A stretch of DNA of 64,000 nucleotides from REEB95 sp050729835. Lineage in GTDB: Bacteria; Pseudomonadota; Alphaproteobacteria; ATCC43930; CGMCC-115725. The DNA is taken from the NCBI GenBank assembly GCA_050729835.1, contig JBOHLS010000005.1:50956-114955 (forward strand). Reading direction: 5' to 3'. Below are positions 51,572-61,377 of the stretch, piece after piece (position 1 is the stretch's first letter; the number at the start of each line of letters is the position of its first letter). The notes below the pieces were generated by a model. The model made no database searches. It was not told where the DNA came from and was given only the letters and a program-made list of their open reading frames with translations. Made by a program: the position numbers and the translations under genes.

Positions 51572-52335
51572 GCGTGCGCCCGTTCGCCGAGATAGACTTG
51601 GCGCACCCGCGCGTCGGCAGCGATCTCCTGCGGCGCGCCTTCGACCAGAACCTGGCCGGCGACCAGCACGGTGATGCGCCGCGCGAGGCGGAACACCAGA
51701 TCCATGTCGTGCTCGATGATCAGGAGTGCGATGTCGGCCGGCAGCCGCTCGATGGTATCGACGATGGTGCCCGATTCCGACGACGGCACGCCGGCCGCCG
51801 GCTCGTCCAGCAGCAGAACCTTGGGCGTCAGGCCCAAGGCCACCGCGATCTCGACCAGGCGTTGCCGACCGTAGGCGAGCTCCTTCACCGGCCGCAGCGC
51901 CTCGTCGTGCAGCCCGAGCCGCTCGAGCACGCCATAGGCCTCGTCGATGATGTGACGGCGGCTGCCGGCCGGGCGGTGGATGTCGCCGGCGCTGCCGAGC
52001 CGCTCGGAGACCGCCAGGGTGACGTTCTCCAGCACGGAAAGACCGCGGAACAGCGTCGTGATCTGGAAGGTGCGGACGATGCCGTGCTTGACGCGCTGGG
52101 CCTGCGACAGCGGCGTAATGTCGGAGCCGTCGAGCAGGATGCAGCCGTCGCTGGGCTGGAGCACGCCGGTGACGAGGTTGACGAAGCTCGTCTTGCCGGC
52201 GCCGTTGGGGCCGATGAGCGCGTGACGCGCGCCGCGCGCCAGGCGGAAGTCGATGCTGTTGGCGACGGTCAGCGCCCCGAAGCTCTTGCACAGACCCCGG
52301 GTTTCGAGCGCCGGGGAGGACGCGTCCTCGGTCAT
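51568..52335 (-). CDS. livG: Branched-chain amino acid-type ABC transporter ATPase LivG
   Basis: A 255-residue ATPase: Walker A GPNGAGKTS, FQITTLFRGLSVLENVTLAV (Q-loop region), Walker B VLLLDEPAAGVPSSE and H-loop LIIEHDMDLVF. The signature, usually LSYGxQRxLEIA, reads ELAYGRQRLVEIA, a mild variant often seen in LivG. Starts and stops overlap livM upstream and livF downstream by 4 bp. Partner of LivF at the inner membrane. Confidence 0.95.
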   Translation of the reverse strand: MTEDASSPALETRGLCKSFGALTVANSIDFRLARGARHALIGPNGAGKTSFVNLVTGVLQPSDGCILLDGSDITPLSQAQRVKHGIVRTFQITTLFRGLSVLENVTLAVSERLGSAGDIHRPAGSRRHIIDEAYGVLERLGLHDEALRPVKELAYGRQRLVEIAVALGLTPKVLLLDEPAAGVPSSESGTIVDTIERLPADIALLIIEHDMDLVFRLARRITVLVAGQVLVEGAPQEIAADARVRQVYLGERAHA

Positions 52336-53330
52336 CGTCGCCGCCTGATGAACGCGCCGACGCGATCGAATATCCCGAGCACACCGCCGCGGGCGAACAT
52401 CACCATCAGCACCAGCAGCAAGCCGATCCAGAAATACCAGTAGACCGGATCGATCGCCGCGAAGCGGTCCTGCGCGATCATGTAAAGCGGCACGCCGATG
52501 AAGGCGCCATAAAGCCGGCCGATGCCGCCCAGCAGCAGCATGATGAGCACGTTGCCCGAGCGCTCGAACCCGAGCGAGTCGGTGGCCACGAACGCCGTCG
52601 TCTGCGCCACCAGAGCGCCCGCGACCCCGGCCATCGCCGCGGAAATCATATAGGCGACGAGACGGCGGCGGAAGACCGGCGAGCCGATCGCGTGCATGCG
52701 CGCCTCGTTCTCGCGGATGCCGGTGAGCGAGCGGCCGAACGGCGAATGAACGATGCGGCGCATGACCAGCCAGCAAATGAAGAGCGCGGCAAGGCAATAG
52801 AAATAGGCGGTATTGCCGTAGAGGTCGAAGTGGAAAAGGCCCAAGACCGGGCTGACCTCCATGCCCTGGAGGCCGTCGGCTCCGCCGGTGACTGTGTTCG
52901 CCTTGTTGGCGGCCTCGTGCAGCATGACGGCGACCATGAGCGTCATCATCAACTGGGTCAGGCCGTTCGTGCGCAGTACGATGACGCCCGAGATCAGGCC
53001 GACCAGCGCCGCCGCCGCCGCCGCGACGAACAGGCCGAGAACCGGCGCACCCACGCCATGCGCGGCCAGCAGCCCGGCGGCATAAGCGCCCGTGCCGAAG
53101 AAGGCGGCTTGGCCCAGCGTGATGATCCCGGCATAACCCAGCACGAGATCAACCGACAGCGCGAACAAGATGGTGGCGAGGATCTGCGAGCCGAGCGCTA
53201 GATAATCCGGGAACGCGAAATAGCTCGCGACCATCGCCACCCAAGGCAGCGCCTCGTACCAGCGGAAGCGATGCCGGCGGGCGAAGGTGTCGGCGGCGCC
53301 GGCAACGACGCGTTCGGCGATCGCTTCCAT
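52332..53330 (-). CDS. livM: Branched-chain amino acid-type ABC transporter permease LivM
   Basis: A 332-residue inner-membrane permease with about 9 helices. Family marks are SVDLVLGYAGIITLGQAAFFGTGAYAAG, LRTNGLTQLMMTLMVAVML, SPFGRSLTGIRENEARMHAIG and LIMLLLGGIGRLYGAFIGVPLY. The GIRENExRxxxIG loop contacts the ATPase. Its ATG shares one base with the livH stop and its stop overlaps livG, so the operon is translationally coupled. Confidence 0.95.
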   Translation of the reverse strand: MEAIAERVVAGAADTFARRHRFRWYEALPWVAMVASYFAFPDYLALGSQILATILFALSVDLVLGYAGIITLGQAAFFGTGAYAAGLLAAHGVGAPVLGLFVAAAAAALVGLISGVIVLRTNGLTQLMMTLMVAVMLHEAANKANTVTGGADGLQGMEVSPVLGLFHFDLYGNTAYFYCLAALFICWLVMRRIVHSPFGRSLTGIRENEARMHAIGSPVFRRRLVAYMISAAMAGVAGALVAQTTAFVATDSLGFERSGNVLIMLLLGGIGRLYGAFIGVPLYMIAQDRFAAIDPVYWYFWIGLLLVLMVMFARGGVLGIFDRVGAFIRRRR

Positions 53331-54202
53331 CAGGACGATCCGATCAGGCCGCGCGGCCGCCACATCAACAGAACCAGCGTCAGGGCGTAGATGAAGAACG
53401 AGCCGATCTCGGGCAGAAGGTATTTGAACGCGGTGTCGGCGATGCCGAGCAGCAACGCCGCGAGAAACGGCCCCCGGATCGATCCCAGGCCGCCGACCGA
53501 GACCACGATCAGGAAATAGACCAGATAATCGATGGAATAGCCGGGATAGATCGGCAGCAATTCGGCGCCGAGCCCACCGCCCAGCGCCGCGAGGCCGCTG
53601 CCGAGCGCGAAGGCGATCGTGAACAGGCCCGAGGTATTGATGCCGACCGCCTGCGCCATGCGCAGATTGTCGACGGCGGCGCGGATCTTGGCGCCGAAGC
53701 GCGTGCGATCGAGCGCGAGCCACAGGCCGGTGACCAGCACCGCGCCGCAAACGATGAGAAAGCTGCGATAGGCGGGAAATTCGCGGAAGCCGAGATCGAC
53801 CTGGCCGCGCAATTCGGGCGGCGGCTGGAAGAGCTGGGCCAACGGCCCCCAGAAATACTTGGCCACCGCCACCGACATGAAGACGAGGCCGATGGTAAGA
53901 AGGACCTGGTCGAGCTCGTCGCCGCCGTAGAGCCGGCGATAGAACACGCGCTCGAACACGACGCTGATGGCCGCGACGATCACCACGGCGCAGATCAGCG
54001 ACGCCCAGAACGGCATACCATAGTCGTTCATCAGCGTCGTCACGGCATAGCCGCCAAACATGGCGAAGACGCCGTGCGCCAGGTTGATGAACCCCATCAA
54101 GCCCATCGTCACCGAGAGGCCGACCGAGATCAGGTACAGGACCATTGCGAAGGCCAGGCCGAAGAACGCGATGCTGACGGCGGCCGAGAGGATTTCGCTC
54201 AT
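53330..54202 (-). CDS. livH: Branched-chain amino acid-type ABC transporter permease LivH
   Basis: A 290-residue permease with about 8 helices: ISVGLSVTMGLMGFINLAHGVFAMFGGYA, RRLYGGDELDQVLLTIGLVFM, RTRFGAKIRAAVDNLRMAQAVGIN (ATPase-contacting loop), ALGSGLAALGGGLG and VVSVGGLGSIRGPFLAALLLGIADT. It pairs with LivM. It follows the binding-protein gene after a 135-bp gap that contains a hairpin, so its expression may be lower than that of the binding protein. Confidence 0.95.
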   Translation of the reverse strand: MSEILSAAVSIAFFGLAFAMVLYLISVGLSVTMGLMGFINLAHGVFAMFGGYAVTTLMNDYGMPFWASLICAVVIVAAISVVFERVFYRRLYGGDELDQVLLTIGLVFMSVAVAKYFWGPLAQLFQPPPELRGQVDLGFREFPAYRSFLIVCGAVLVTGLWLALDRTRFGAKIRAAVDNLRMAQAVGINTSGLFTIAFALGSGLAALGGGLGAELLPIYPGYSIDYLVYFLIVVSVGGLGSIRGPFLAALLLGIADTAFKYLLPEIGSFFIYALTLVLLMWRPRGLIGSS

Positions 54203-54283
54203 TCTGTCAATGATTTAAGGCGTGGTCCCGAAGCCCACTATAGGGGGTTGGGGCGGGGCCAGGCAACGCGGGCCCCCAGACGC

Positions 54284-54315
54284 GACCGCCGGCGCGCAAG
54301 CCGGCGCCGGCGGTC
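54284..54315 (-). terminator. Hairpin between binding-protein gene and livH (attenuator-like)
   Basis: GACCGCCGGC (54284-54293) and GCCGGCGGTC (54306-54315) form a perfect 10-bp stem with a 12-nt loop, 22 bp beyond the stop of the binding-protein gene. No T-run follows, so it is more likely to protect the 3' end of the binding-protein mRNA or attenuate than to end transcription fully. This is a common way to keep binding protein in excess over permease. Confidence 0.5.
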
Positions 54316-54337
54316 ATCGTTGCGCTCCCGATGCGCG

Positions 54338-55540
54338 CTACTTTCCCGCCGCGTGCATCTCCTTCCAGGGGTCCTTGACCATCGGAAAGGTCTCGAACTC
54401 GACGTTGGCGAGCTTGCCGTCAACCTTCTCGACCCGGCGGATGTAGATGTTTTGCACGATCTCGCGGGTCAGCGGATCGATCATGAACGGGCCGCGCGGG
54501 CTGTCCGCGGTCTTGTAGTTCGAGAGGATCTTCATCGCCTGGTCGCCGGTGAATTTGCCACCGGTCTTCTTGATGACGTCATAGATCATCGCCATGCCGT
54601 CCCAGCCCTGGATGGCGACGAAATCGGGAATGTCGTTGGCGCCGTATTCCTTGTGCCACGCCGCGACGAACGCCTTGTTGGCCGGCCGCGTCGCGGCTGC
54701 CGAATAGCTGCCCGAGCTGACCACGCCGAGCGGGATGTCGGCCATCTTCGGCAGCTCGCTGTCGATCAACAGGTCCTGGGTCGTCACCAGCGTGATGCCC
54801 GCCTTCTTGAGGCCGAGCTCGTTATAGGTCTTCATCATCTGGATCGATTGCGGGCCGCCCGGCACGAAGATGAACAGACTCTTCGGCCTGAGGTCCTTGA
54901 TGCGCTGCAGGAACGGCGTGAAATCCGGGTTCTTCACCGGCACGCGCACCGAGCCGACGACCTTGCCGCCGCCGTGCTCGATGCCAAGCTTGAAGCCCTC
55001 CTCGGCGTCCCAGCCGGGCGCATAGTCGCTGACCACGGTATAAGCCTGCTTATAGCCGTGCTTGGCGGCCCACTCGCCCATCGGCATCGAAATCTGCTGC
55101 AAGGTGAACGAGTCGCGCACGATATAGGGCGACTTGGTCGGCAGCACCGCCGCCGCAGCATTCATGTCGACGAACGGCATCTTGGCTTCGGTCATCACCG
55201 GCGCCATCGCCAAGGCGTTCGGCGAATAGACCACGCCGCCGATGATGTTGACGTGATCGCGGGTGATCAGCTCCTGCGCCAAGCGCTTCGCCACGTCCGG
55301 CGCGATGCCGGTGTCGTCGCGGCGGATGATTTCGACCGTCACACCCTTGGGCAGGTCTTTGCTGTGGAGCTTGGCGTAAAGGGTGAGGCCCTTGTCCATC
55401 GAGATACCGGGCGGCGCCAACGGGCCGGAATAGGTCGTGATGATGCCGATCTTGACGGTCTCGGCCGCGGCCGGAAACGCCAGCGCTACCGCCAGCGCCG
55501 TTCCCGCGACGGCATGCAACCAAGTGCGCCGTAACTGCAT
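54338..55540 (-). CDS. ABC transporter substrate-binding protein (LivJ-like), copy 1
   Basis: A 400-residue periplasmic type I binding protein with signal peptide TWLHAVAGTALAVALAFPAAA. The mature part begins ETVKIGIITTYSGPLAPPGISMDKGL and shows RRDDTGIAPDVAKRLAQELI, GGVVYSPNALAMAPVM, NPDFTPFLQRIKDL and FVAIQGWDGMAMIYDVIKKTGGKF. ATG 55540 follows GGGGAGGA. It is close to the next gene upstream (copy 2) along its whole length, so the two arose by duplication. It likely feeds LivHMGF. The ligand may be an amide, a branched-chain amino acid or an aromatic acid; sequence alone does not decide. Confidence 0.92.
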   Translation of the reverse strand: MQLRRTWLHAVAGTALAVALAFPAAAETVKIGIITTYSGPLAPPGISMDKGLTLYAKLHSKDLPKGVTVEIIRRDDTGIAPDVAKRLAQELITRDHVNIIGGVVYSPNALAMAPVMTEAKMPFVDMNAAAAVLPTKSPYIVRDSFTLQQISMPMGEWAAKHGYKQAYTVVSDYAPGWDAEEGFKLGIEHGGGKVVGSVRVPVKNPDFTPFLQRIKDLRPKSLFIFVPGGPQSIQMMKTYNELGLKKAGITLVTTQDLLIDSELPKMADIPLGVVSSGSYSAAATRPANKAFVAAWHKEYGANDIPDFVAIQGWDGMAMIYDVIKKTGGKFTGDQAMKILSNYKTADSPRGPFMIDPLTREIVQNIYIRRVEKVDGKLANVEFETFPMVKDPWKEMHAAGK

Positions 55541-55585
55541 GTTTCGTCCTCCCCGTTGGTCCGCGCTCACGGCACGGATTTCAAT

Positions 55586-55599
55586 TATTCTATAGAATA
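55586..55599. promoter_or_regulatory. Perfect 14-bp palindrome upstream of the first binding-protein gene
   Basis: TATTCTATAGAATA lies 46 bp upstream of the ATG at 55540 in an otherwise GC-rich gap (55541-55721). Short AT-rich palindromes of this kind are typical operators of GntR- or MarR-type regulators. No regulator gene is adjacent, so its owner is unknown. Confidence 0.6.
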
Positions 55600-55721
55600 C
55601 ATCCTAGGGCGGCGGCGCCGGCTAGGCAATCCGCGGCGCGGCTTTCCACGCCCATCTTGCGCAAAAAAAACGCGCCGGCGTCCGCCTTGCATCTGGTCCA
55701 CCACCGCAACGGCATCGGCGG

Positions 55722-56930
55722 CTATTGCGCCGGGTGCATCGCCTTCCACGGATCCTTGACGTTCGGGATCGTTTCGAACTCGACGTTCGCCAGCTTGCCG
55801 TTCAGCGTCTCGACCCGCCGGATATAGACGTTCTGGATGATATCGCGGGTGTCGGGATCTATACTGATCGGGCCGCGCGGGCTGTTCGGATCCTTCCAGT
55901 GCTTGATGATCGCCATCGCTTGGTCGGCGGTGAACTTGCCCTTGGTCTGCTTGATGACGTCGAACAGCATGTTCATGCCGTCCCAGCTGTCCACCGCCAT
56001 GAAATCGGGAATCAGCGAATTGCCGTACTCCTTGTTCCAGGCGGCGAGAAACGCCTTGTTGGCCGGACGAGTGGCCGCGGTCGAATAGGTGCCGGAGGTG
56101 ATCAGGCCGAGCGGCGCGCTGCCCATCAGTGGCAACTGCTCGTCCGGCACCAAGTCCTGCGTGCTGACGACCGTCACTTTGGCGGCCTTGAGGCCGAGGT
56201 CGTTATAGGCCTTCATCGCCTGCGTCGCCTGCGGCCCGGCCGGCACCCAGAGGAAGAGCAGGTCGGGCTTGGCATCCTTGGCGCGCTGGAGGAACGGGAC
56301 GAAATCCGGATTCTGCAAGGGGAACGCCACCGAGCCGATGATCTTGCCGCCGCCGTCGGTGAACCCCTTGGTGAAGGCCTCGCCGGCTTCGTGACCCGGC
56401 GCGAAGTCGCTGACCGCGACATAAGCCCGCTTGTAGCCGTGCTGCGCCGCCCACTTGCCCATCGGCAAGCCGACCTGCCACAAGGTGAACGAGGTGCGCG
56501 CGAAATAAGGCGTCAGGCGCGGCATGGTGACGCCGGCCGCATTGGTGCTGACGAACGGCACCTTGGCCTCGTTGGCAATCGGGCAGATCGCCAGGCCGCA
56601 CGGCGTCCACACCACGCCGATCAGGAACCGCACCTTGTCGCGCGTCACCAGCTCCTGCGCCAGGCGCTTGGCGACGTCGGGAACCGGCCCGGTGTCGTCG
56701 CGCTTGACGAGCTCGACCTTGACGCCGGGCGGCAGATCTTTCTGGTGGGTTTTGACGTAGAGGCTGAGGCCGTGATCGATCTCCTCGCCCAGCGTCGCCA
56801 TCGGCCCCGAATAGGTCGAGATCACACCAATCTTGACGGTCTCGGCCGAAGCCGGCGAAGGACCGGCAAGCCACAGGGCGGCGACGGCCGCCGCGGCCGA
56901 AAATTTCATCAGCCTGTCACGATGAATCAT
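55722..56930 (-). CDS. ABC transporter substrate-binding protein (LivJ-like), copy 2
   Basis: A 402-residue paralogue of the gene at 54338-55540: signal peptide FSAAAAVAALWLAGPSPASA, then ETVKIGVISTYSGPMATLGEEIDHGL, KRDDTGPVPDVAKRLAQELV, GVVWTPCGLAICPIANEAKVPF and FMAVDSWDGMNMLFDVIKQTKGKF. The two copies share the same architecture and C-terminal end (KLANVEFET, DPWK-MH). The pocket region near residue 115 differs (WTPCGLAICPI against YSPNALAMAPV), so ligand range may differ. ATG 56930 is chosen; ATG 56909 would shorten the signal. First gene of the transporter operon. Confidence 0.92.
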   Translation of the reverse strand: MIHRDRLMKFSAAAAVAALWLAGPSPASAETVKIGVISTYSGPMATLGEEIDHGLSLYVKTHQKDLPPGVKVELVKRDDTGPVPDVAKRLAQELVTRDKVRFLIGVVWTPCGLAICPIANEAKVPFVSTNAAGVTMPRLTPYFARTSFTLWQVGLPMGKWAAQHGYKRAYVAVSDFAPGHEAGEAFTKGFTDGGGKIIGSVAFPLQNPDFVPFLQRAKDAKPDLLFLWVPAGPQATQAMKAYNDLGLKAAKVTVVSTQDLVPDEQLPLMGSAPLGLITSGTYSTAATRPANKAFLAAWNKEYGNSLIPDFMAVDSWDGMNMLFDVIKQTKGKFTADQAMAIIKHWKDPNSPRGPISIDPDTRDIIQNVYIRRVETLNGKLANVEFETIPNVKDPWKAMHPAQ

Positions 56931-57084
56931 CGCCTTTTCCCCCGCTGCGTTGCGTCGTTCCTCGCGACCGCACGGCCGCAATCGAGCCGCTTGGCGCCGA
57001 CTTTAACGTGCGGGCCAAGTATCGGCAACCGGCCGGGGTCCTGGCCTTTCGCGGCCATTTCTGCTAGATTTCCGAGGCTTAGCG

Positions 57085-57281
57085 CCCTGCCAGGAGAGAC
57101 CGGGTTGTGACCCGGCGCCGAAGGAGCAACCGCCCCGGAAACTCTCAGGCAACCAGGACTGGCAGGGAACAGCACTCTGGAAAGCAGGCGCGGTGCTCAA
57201 GGGCGGCGCGCCTCACCGAAGAGGAAAGCGGCGCATAATAATCGGGCGCGCCGACCAATCTTTCAGGTCATCCGACAGAGG
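57085..57281 (+). promoter_or_regulatory. Tandem glycine riboswitch upstream of malate synthase
   Basis: Two glycine aptamers lie in series. Aptamer 1 (57085-57167) is closed by P1 CCCTGCCAG/CTGGCAGGG and contains GGAGAGACC, GCCGAAGGAGCAA and AACTCTCAGGCA, the conserved glycine-binding core. A short linker follows (57168-57174). Aptamer 2 (about 57175-57281) is closed by CTCTG/CAGAG with CACCGAAGAGGAAAGC and AATCTTTCAGGTC. Tandem aptamers usually control glycine cleavage or transport genes; here the next gene is malate synthase. A terminator hairpin follows directly, so control is probably at transcription. Confidence 0.92.
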
Positions 57282-57283
57282 GG

Positions 57284-57319
57284 GCTTCCGCGGCCATGAC
57301 GGCCGACGGAGAGCTTTTT
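57284..57319 (+). terminator. Riboswitch-linked intrinsic terminator
   Basis: Stem GCT/AGC, TCCG/CGGA and GGCC/GGCC (57284-57314, with small bulges and an ATGAC loop) is followed by TTTTT at 57315-57319. It lies 3 bp after the second glycine aptamer and 15 bp before the malate synthase ATG, as expected for the expression platform of a transcriptional riboswitch. Whether glycine turns the gene on or off cannot be told by eye. Confidence 0.78.
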
Positions 57320-57333
57320 CAGGCGGAGCGACC

Positions 57334-58959
<1,626 letters not shown>

Positions 58960-58968
58960 GCGGCGCGC

Positions 58969-60549
58969 CTATTTCATCCGCACGTCGCGCAGCGCCAAGC
59001 TGCCGTCGCCGCGCGGGACCACGTCGACAGTGTCGCGCGCGGCCCACACCACGTCCGCCTGATGCAAGGGGATATAGGTGTCGTCGTCCTTGACCATGGC
59101 GAGCGCGGCGCGCAGCAGCGCGGTGCGCCCCTTGCCAACGCTTTCCCGTCGGGCGCGGGCGATCAGCGCGTCGAGGGCGGGATTCGAGTAGCTGCCGACA
59201 TTGTAGGCGCCGGTGTGCAGGACATCGCTGCGCGTCGCCGCGAGATTGATCAGCGCGTCGAAGGCATCGTCGTTCGCCGGCCGCCAGCCCATCAGGTAGA
59301 AATCCGAGCCCTGGGCCGGATCGAGCAGCTTGGCGAAAAACCGGTTGCGCGGCTGCGCCAGCAGCCTGACGCGGACGCCGACCTTGGCAAGATCGGCGGC
59401 CACCGCCCGGCAGATCGTCACGTCGTTGAGATAGCGGTCGTCCGGACAATCCATGGTCAGCGCGAAGCCGCCGGGATAGCCTGCCGCCGCCAGCCGCCGG
59501 CGCGCCGCGTCCGGATCGTAAGCCGGCCGCCGGTTGAGCGCGGGATCGAAGCCGAGGATGCCGGGACCAACCAGCAGCCCGGCGGGCGTGGCCAGACCGC
59601 GCATCACCGTGGCGATGATGACGTTCTCGTCGATTGCCTCGGCGAAAGCCGCGCGCACGCGGCGATCCGCGAGCGGATTGCGTTGCCGCAGCCGGCCGCT
59701 TCCCGTCGCCGCATGGCCTTGCCGGAATCCCAGAAAGATCGTGCGTGTCCCGACGGCATGAACGACGTGCGTGCCGGGCATCCGGGCCAGCGAACCGATG
59801 TCGTCGAGCGGGACGCTGGTGATCAGATCGACCGTGCCCGCGGCGAGCGCGGCGAGGCGCGCGGCATCGTCCGCGATCGGGCGAAAAACTGCCCGGTCGA
59901 GACCGGGCGCGGGCTTGCCCCACCAGCCCGGATTGGCGACGAAGACCGTCTGTTCGCCGGGTGCGCGCGATGCAACGATGAACGGGCCCGTGCCATCGGC
60001 GTGGGTTGCCGCGTAGCTATCGGGCGTCGCCGTATCGGCGACATCGGCGGCGCCGTGCGCCTGGCACCAAGCGGCGCTCATCATGTCCCACTTGACGATC
60101 TCTTCGGGCAGCGTCGGATCAGGCAGCGCGGTAACGATGTCGACGGTCCGCGCATCGACCGCCCGCACCGCGCGGATCGCCGACAGCGCCAAGGCGATCT
60201 TCGATCCGGCGGATGTCGCGCGCCGGTACGAGAACACCACGTCGGCGGCGGTGAACCGCGACCCGTCCTGGAAATGCACCCCGGGACGCAGATCGAAGCG
60301 CCAGACCAGCGGCGCGACCTGGCGCCAGCCGGTTGCCAGCGCCGGTTCGAGCTGGAGCTCGCGGCCGCGGCGAATCAGCGGTTCGTAGACGTTGCCGAGC
60401 AGCGCCAGCTGGAGCGTCTCGTCGCGCGAATAGGGATCGAGCGAAGCCGCGTCGGCGTCGCTCGACCAGCGGAACGTCGCGGCCGCCGCCGGCACAGCGG
60501 ATGCCATCAGCACGGCACCCAGAACAAGAGCGATCAGCCGCCGCGTCAT
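58969..60549 (-). CDS. Dipeptide/oligopeptide-type ABC substrate-binding protein (SBP_bac_5)
   Basis: A 526-residue type II cluster C binding protein with signal peptide RLIALVLGAVLMASAVPAAAA. Family marks are TFRWSSDADAASLDPYSRDETLQLALLGNVYEPLIRRG, WRFDLRPGVHFQDGSRFTAADVVFSYRR, GTGPFIVASRAPGEQTVFVANPGWWG, RRVRAAFAEAIDENVI and the C-terminal YIPLHQADVVWAARDTVDV. The permease and ATPase genes are not present, so it is an orphan receptor in this window. It converges with malate synthase, 9 bp between stops. ATG 60549 places the signal peptide correctly; ATG 60585 adds 12 residues. Confidence 0.92.
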   Translation of the reverse strand: MTRRLIALVLGAVLMASAVPAAAATFRWSSDADAASLDPYSRDETLQLALLGNVYEPLIRRGRELQLEPALATGWRQVAPLVWRFDLRPGVHFQDGSRFTAADVVFSYRRATSAGSKIALALSAIRAVRAVDARTVDIVTALPDPTLPEEIVKWDMMSAAWCQAHGAADVADTATPDSYAATHADGTGPFIVASRAPGEQTVFVANPGWWGKPAPGLDRAVFRPIADDAARLAALAAGTVDLITSVPLDDIGSLARMPGTHVVHAVGTRTIFLGFRQGHAATGSGRLRQRNPLADRRVRAAFAEAIDENVIIATVMRGLATPAGLLVGPGILGFDPALNRRPAYDPDAARRRLAAAGYPGGFALTMDCPDDRYLNDVTICRAVAADLAKVGVRVRLLAQPRNRFFAKLLDPAQGSDFYLMGWRPANDDAFDALINLAATRSDVLHTGAYNVGSYSNPALDALIARARRESVGKGRTALLRAALAMVKDDDTYIPLHQADVVWAARDTVDVVPRGDGSLALRDVRMK

Positions 60550-60655
60550 CGGCGATGGGTTACGGAAGCGGCGGCTCGGCGGCAAGCGGAATCGATTGAC
60601 CGGCCGCGGGCACGAGGGTTAGCTCCATGCGCCAGACTCACGTGGGAGAATCCCG

Positions 60656-61171
60656 ATGGCCGCGATCTACGTGGCGCGCAGCGCCAAGCTCGGCAAATGG
60701 GCGTCGGATGTCGGGCTCAGCAAGCACGTCTACAAATTCGGCTACAGCGACGAGGACGTGAACGAGCTGGTCGCGCGCGGCTGGGCCGGCGAGGACGATT
60801 GGCAACTGGTGAAGTCGGTCACGGTCGACGGCGCCGACGAGACGCAGCTGATCGAGCGCATCGCCCGCCGCGAAAAGATCGTCGATCCGCGCTATTACCC
60901 ACGCATCCGCGACGCCACCGGCCTGTTCAAGGTCGACCCCGCCCATGTCGAGAACCACATCCTGGTGGCGCGGGCGCTGGCCGGCGAGGCCGAGCGCATC
61001 GCCCTCAAGCTGAAGCCCGCCGATTTCGCGGTCTATCTCATCGACGTGGTGCGGCGCTGGGTGGTGGTACAGTTTGAAATCCTGAGGCTCTTGGCCTTGT
61101 CCCAACGTCATGCCATGTTTCAGACATGGCCCCTAAGCGCCTTAAACGTCCCCGCGATCCCGTCCAGCTAG
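60656..61171 (+). CDS. Conserved hypothetical protein, tail possibly altered by insertion
   Basis: A 171-residue product whose first 138 residues look like a real host gene in codon use: MAAIYVARSAKLGKWASDVG, HVYKFGYSDEDVNELVARGWAGEDDW, ETQLIERIARREKIVDPRYYPRI and ENHILVARALAGEAERIALKLKPADFAVYL. The IYVARSA...YKFGYS layout recalls GIY-YIG-related (T5orf172-like) domains, but I cannot be sure. After about 61065 composition becomes less GC-rich and the last 30 residues look unrelated, overlapping the next gene by 46 bp. The true C-terminus may have been replaced at the junction with the foreign block. Confidence 0.65.
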   Translation: MAAIYVARSAKLGKWASDVGLSKHVYKFGYSDEDVNELVARGWAGEDDWQLVKSVTVDGADETQLIERIARREKIVDPRYYPRIRDATGLFKVDPAHVENHILVARALAGEAERIALKLKPADFAVYLIDVVRRWVVVQFEILRLLALSQRHAMFQTWPLSALNVPAIPSS

Positions 61172-61377
61172 GAAAGCTGATAGGCGACATTCTGACGGGG
61201 CAAGTGCAGGACGCGGTAGAGGATAAGCGAAATCCTGCTGCGATTAAGCGCGGACGACTGGGTGGTCAAAAGGGTGGCCAAGCTCGGGCCAATAAACTTA
61301 GCGCTAAGGAACGGCAGCAAATTGCAAAGAAGGCTGCACGTAAGCGGTGGTCTAAAGCGCCTTCCCCCGTAGACTAG
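61126..61377 (+). CDS. Small basic KGG-motif protein
   Basis: An 83-residue protein (MAPKRLKRPRDPVQLGKLIGDILTGQ...) with a GRLGGQKGGQARANKLSAKERQQIAKKAARKRW end, i.e. a KGG-type glycine motif plus a strongly basic tail. Similar small proteins are common beside mobile genes; the function is unknown, but nucleic-acid binding is plausible. The start codon lies inside a hairpin arm (GCCATGT 61112-61118/ACATGGC 61124-61130), and there is no good ribosome-binding site, so translation may be controlled. It overlaps the end of the convergent ATPase gene by 26 bp. Confidence 0.72.
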   Translation: MAPKRLKRPRDPVQLGKLIGDILTGQVQDAVEDKRNPAAIKRGRLGGQKGGQARANKLSAKERQQIAKKAARKRWSKAPSPVD

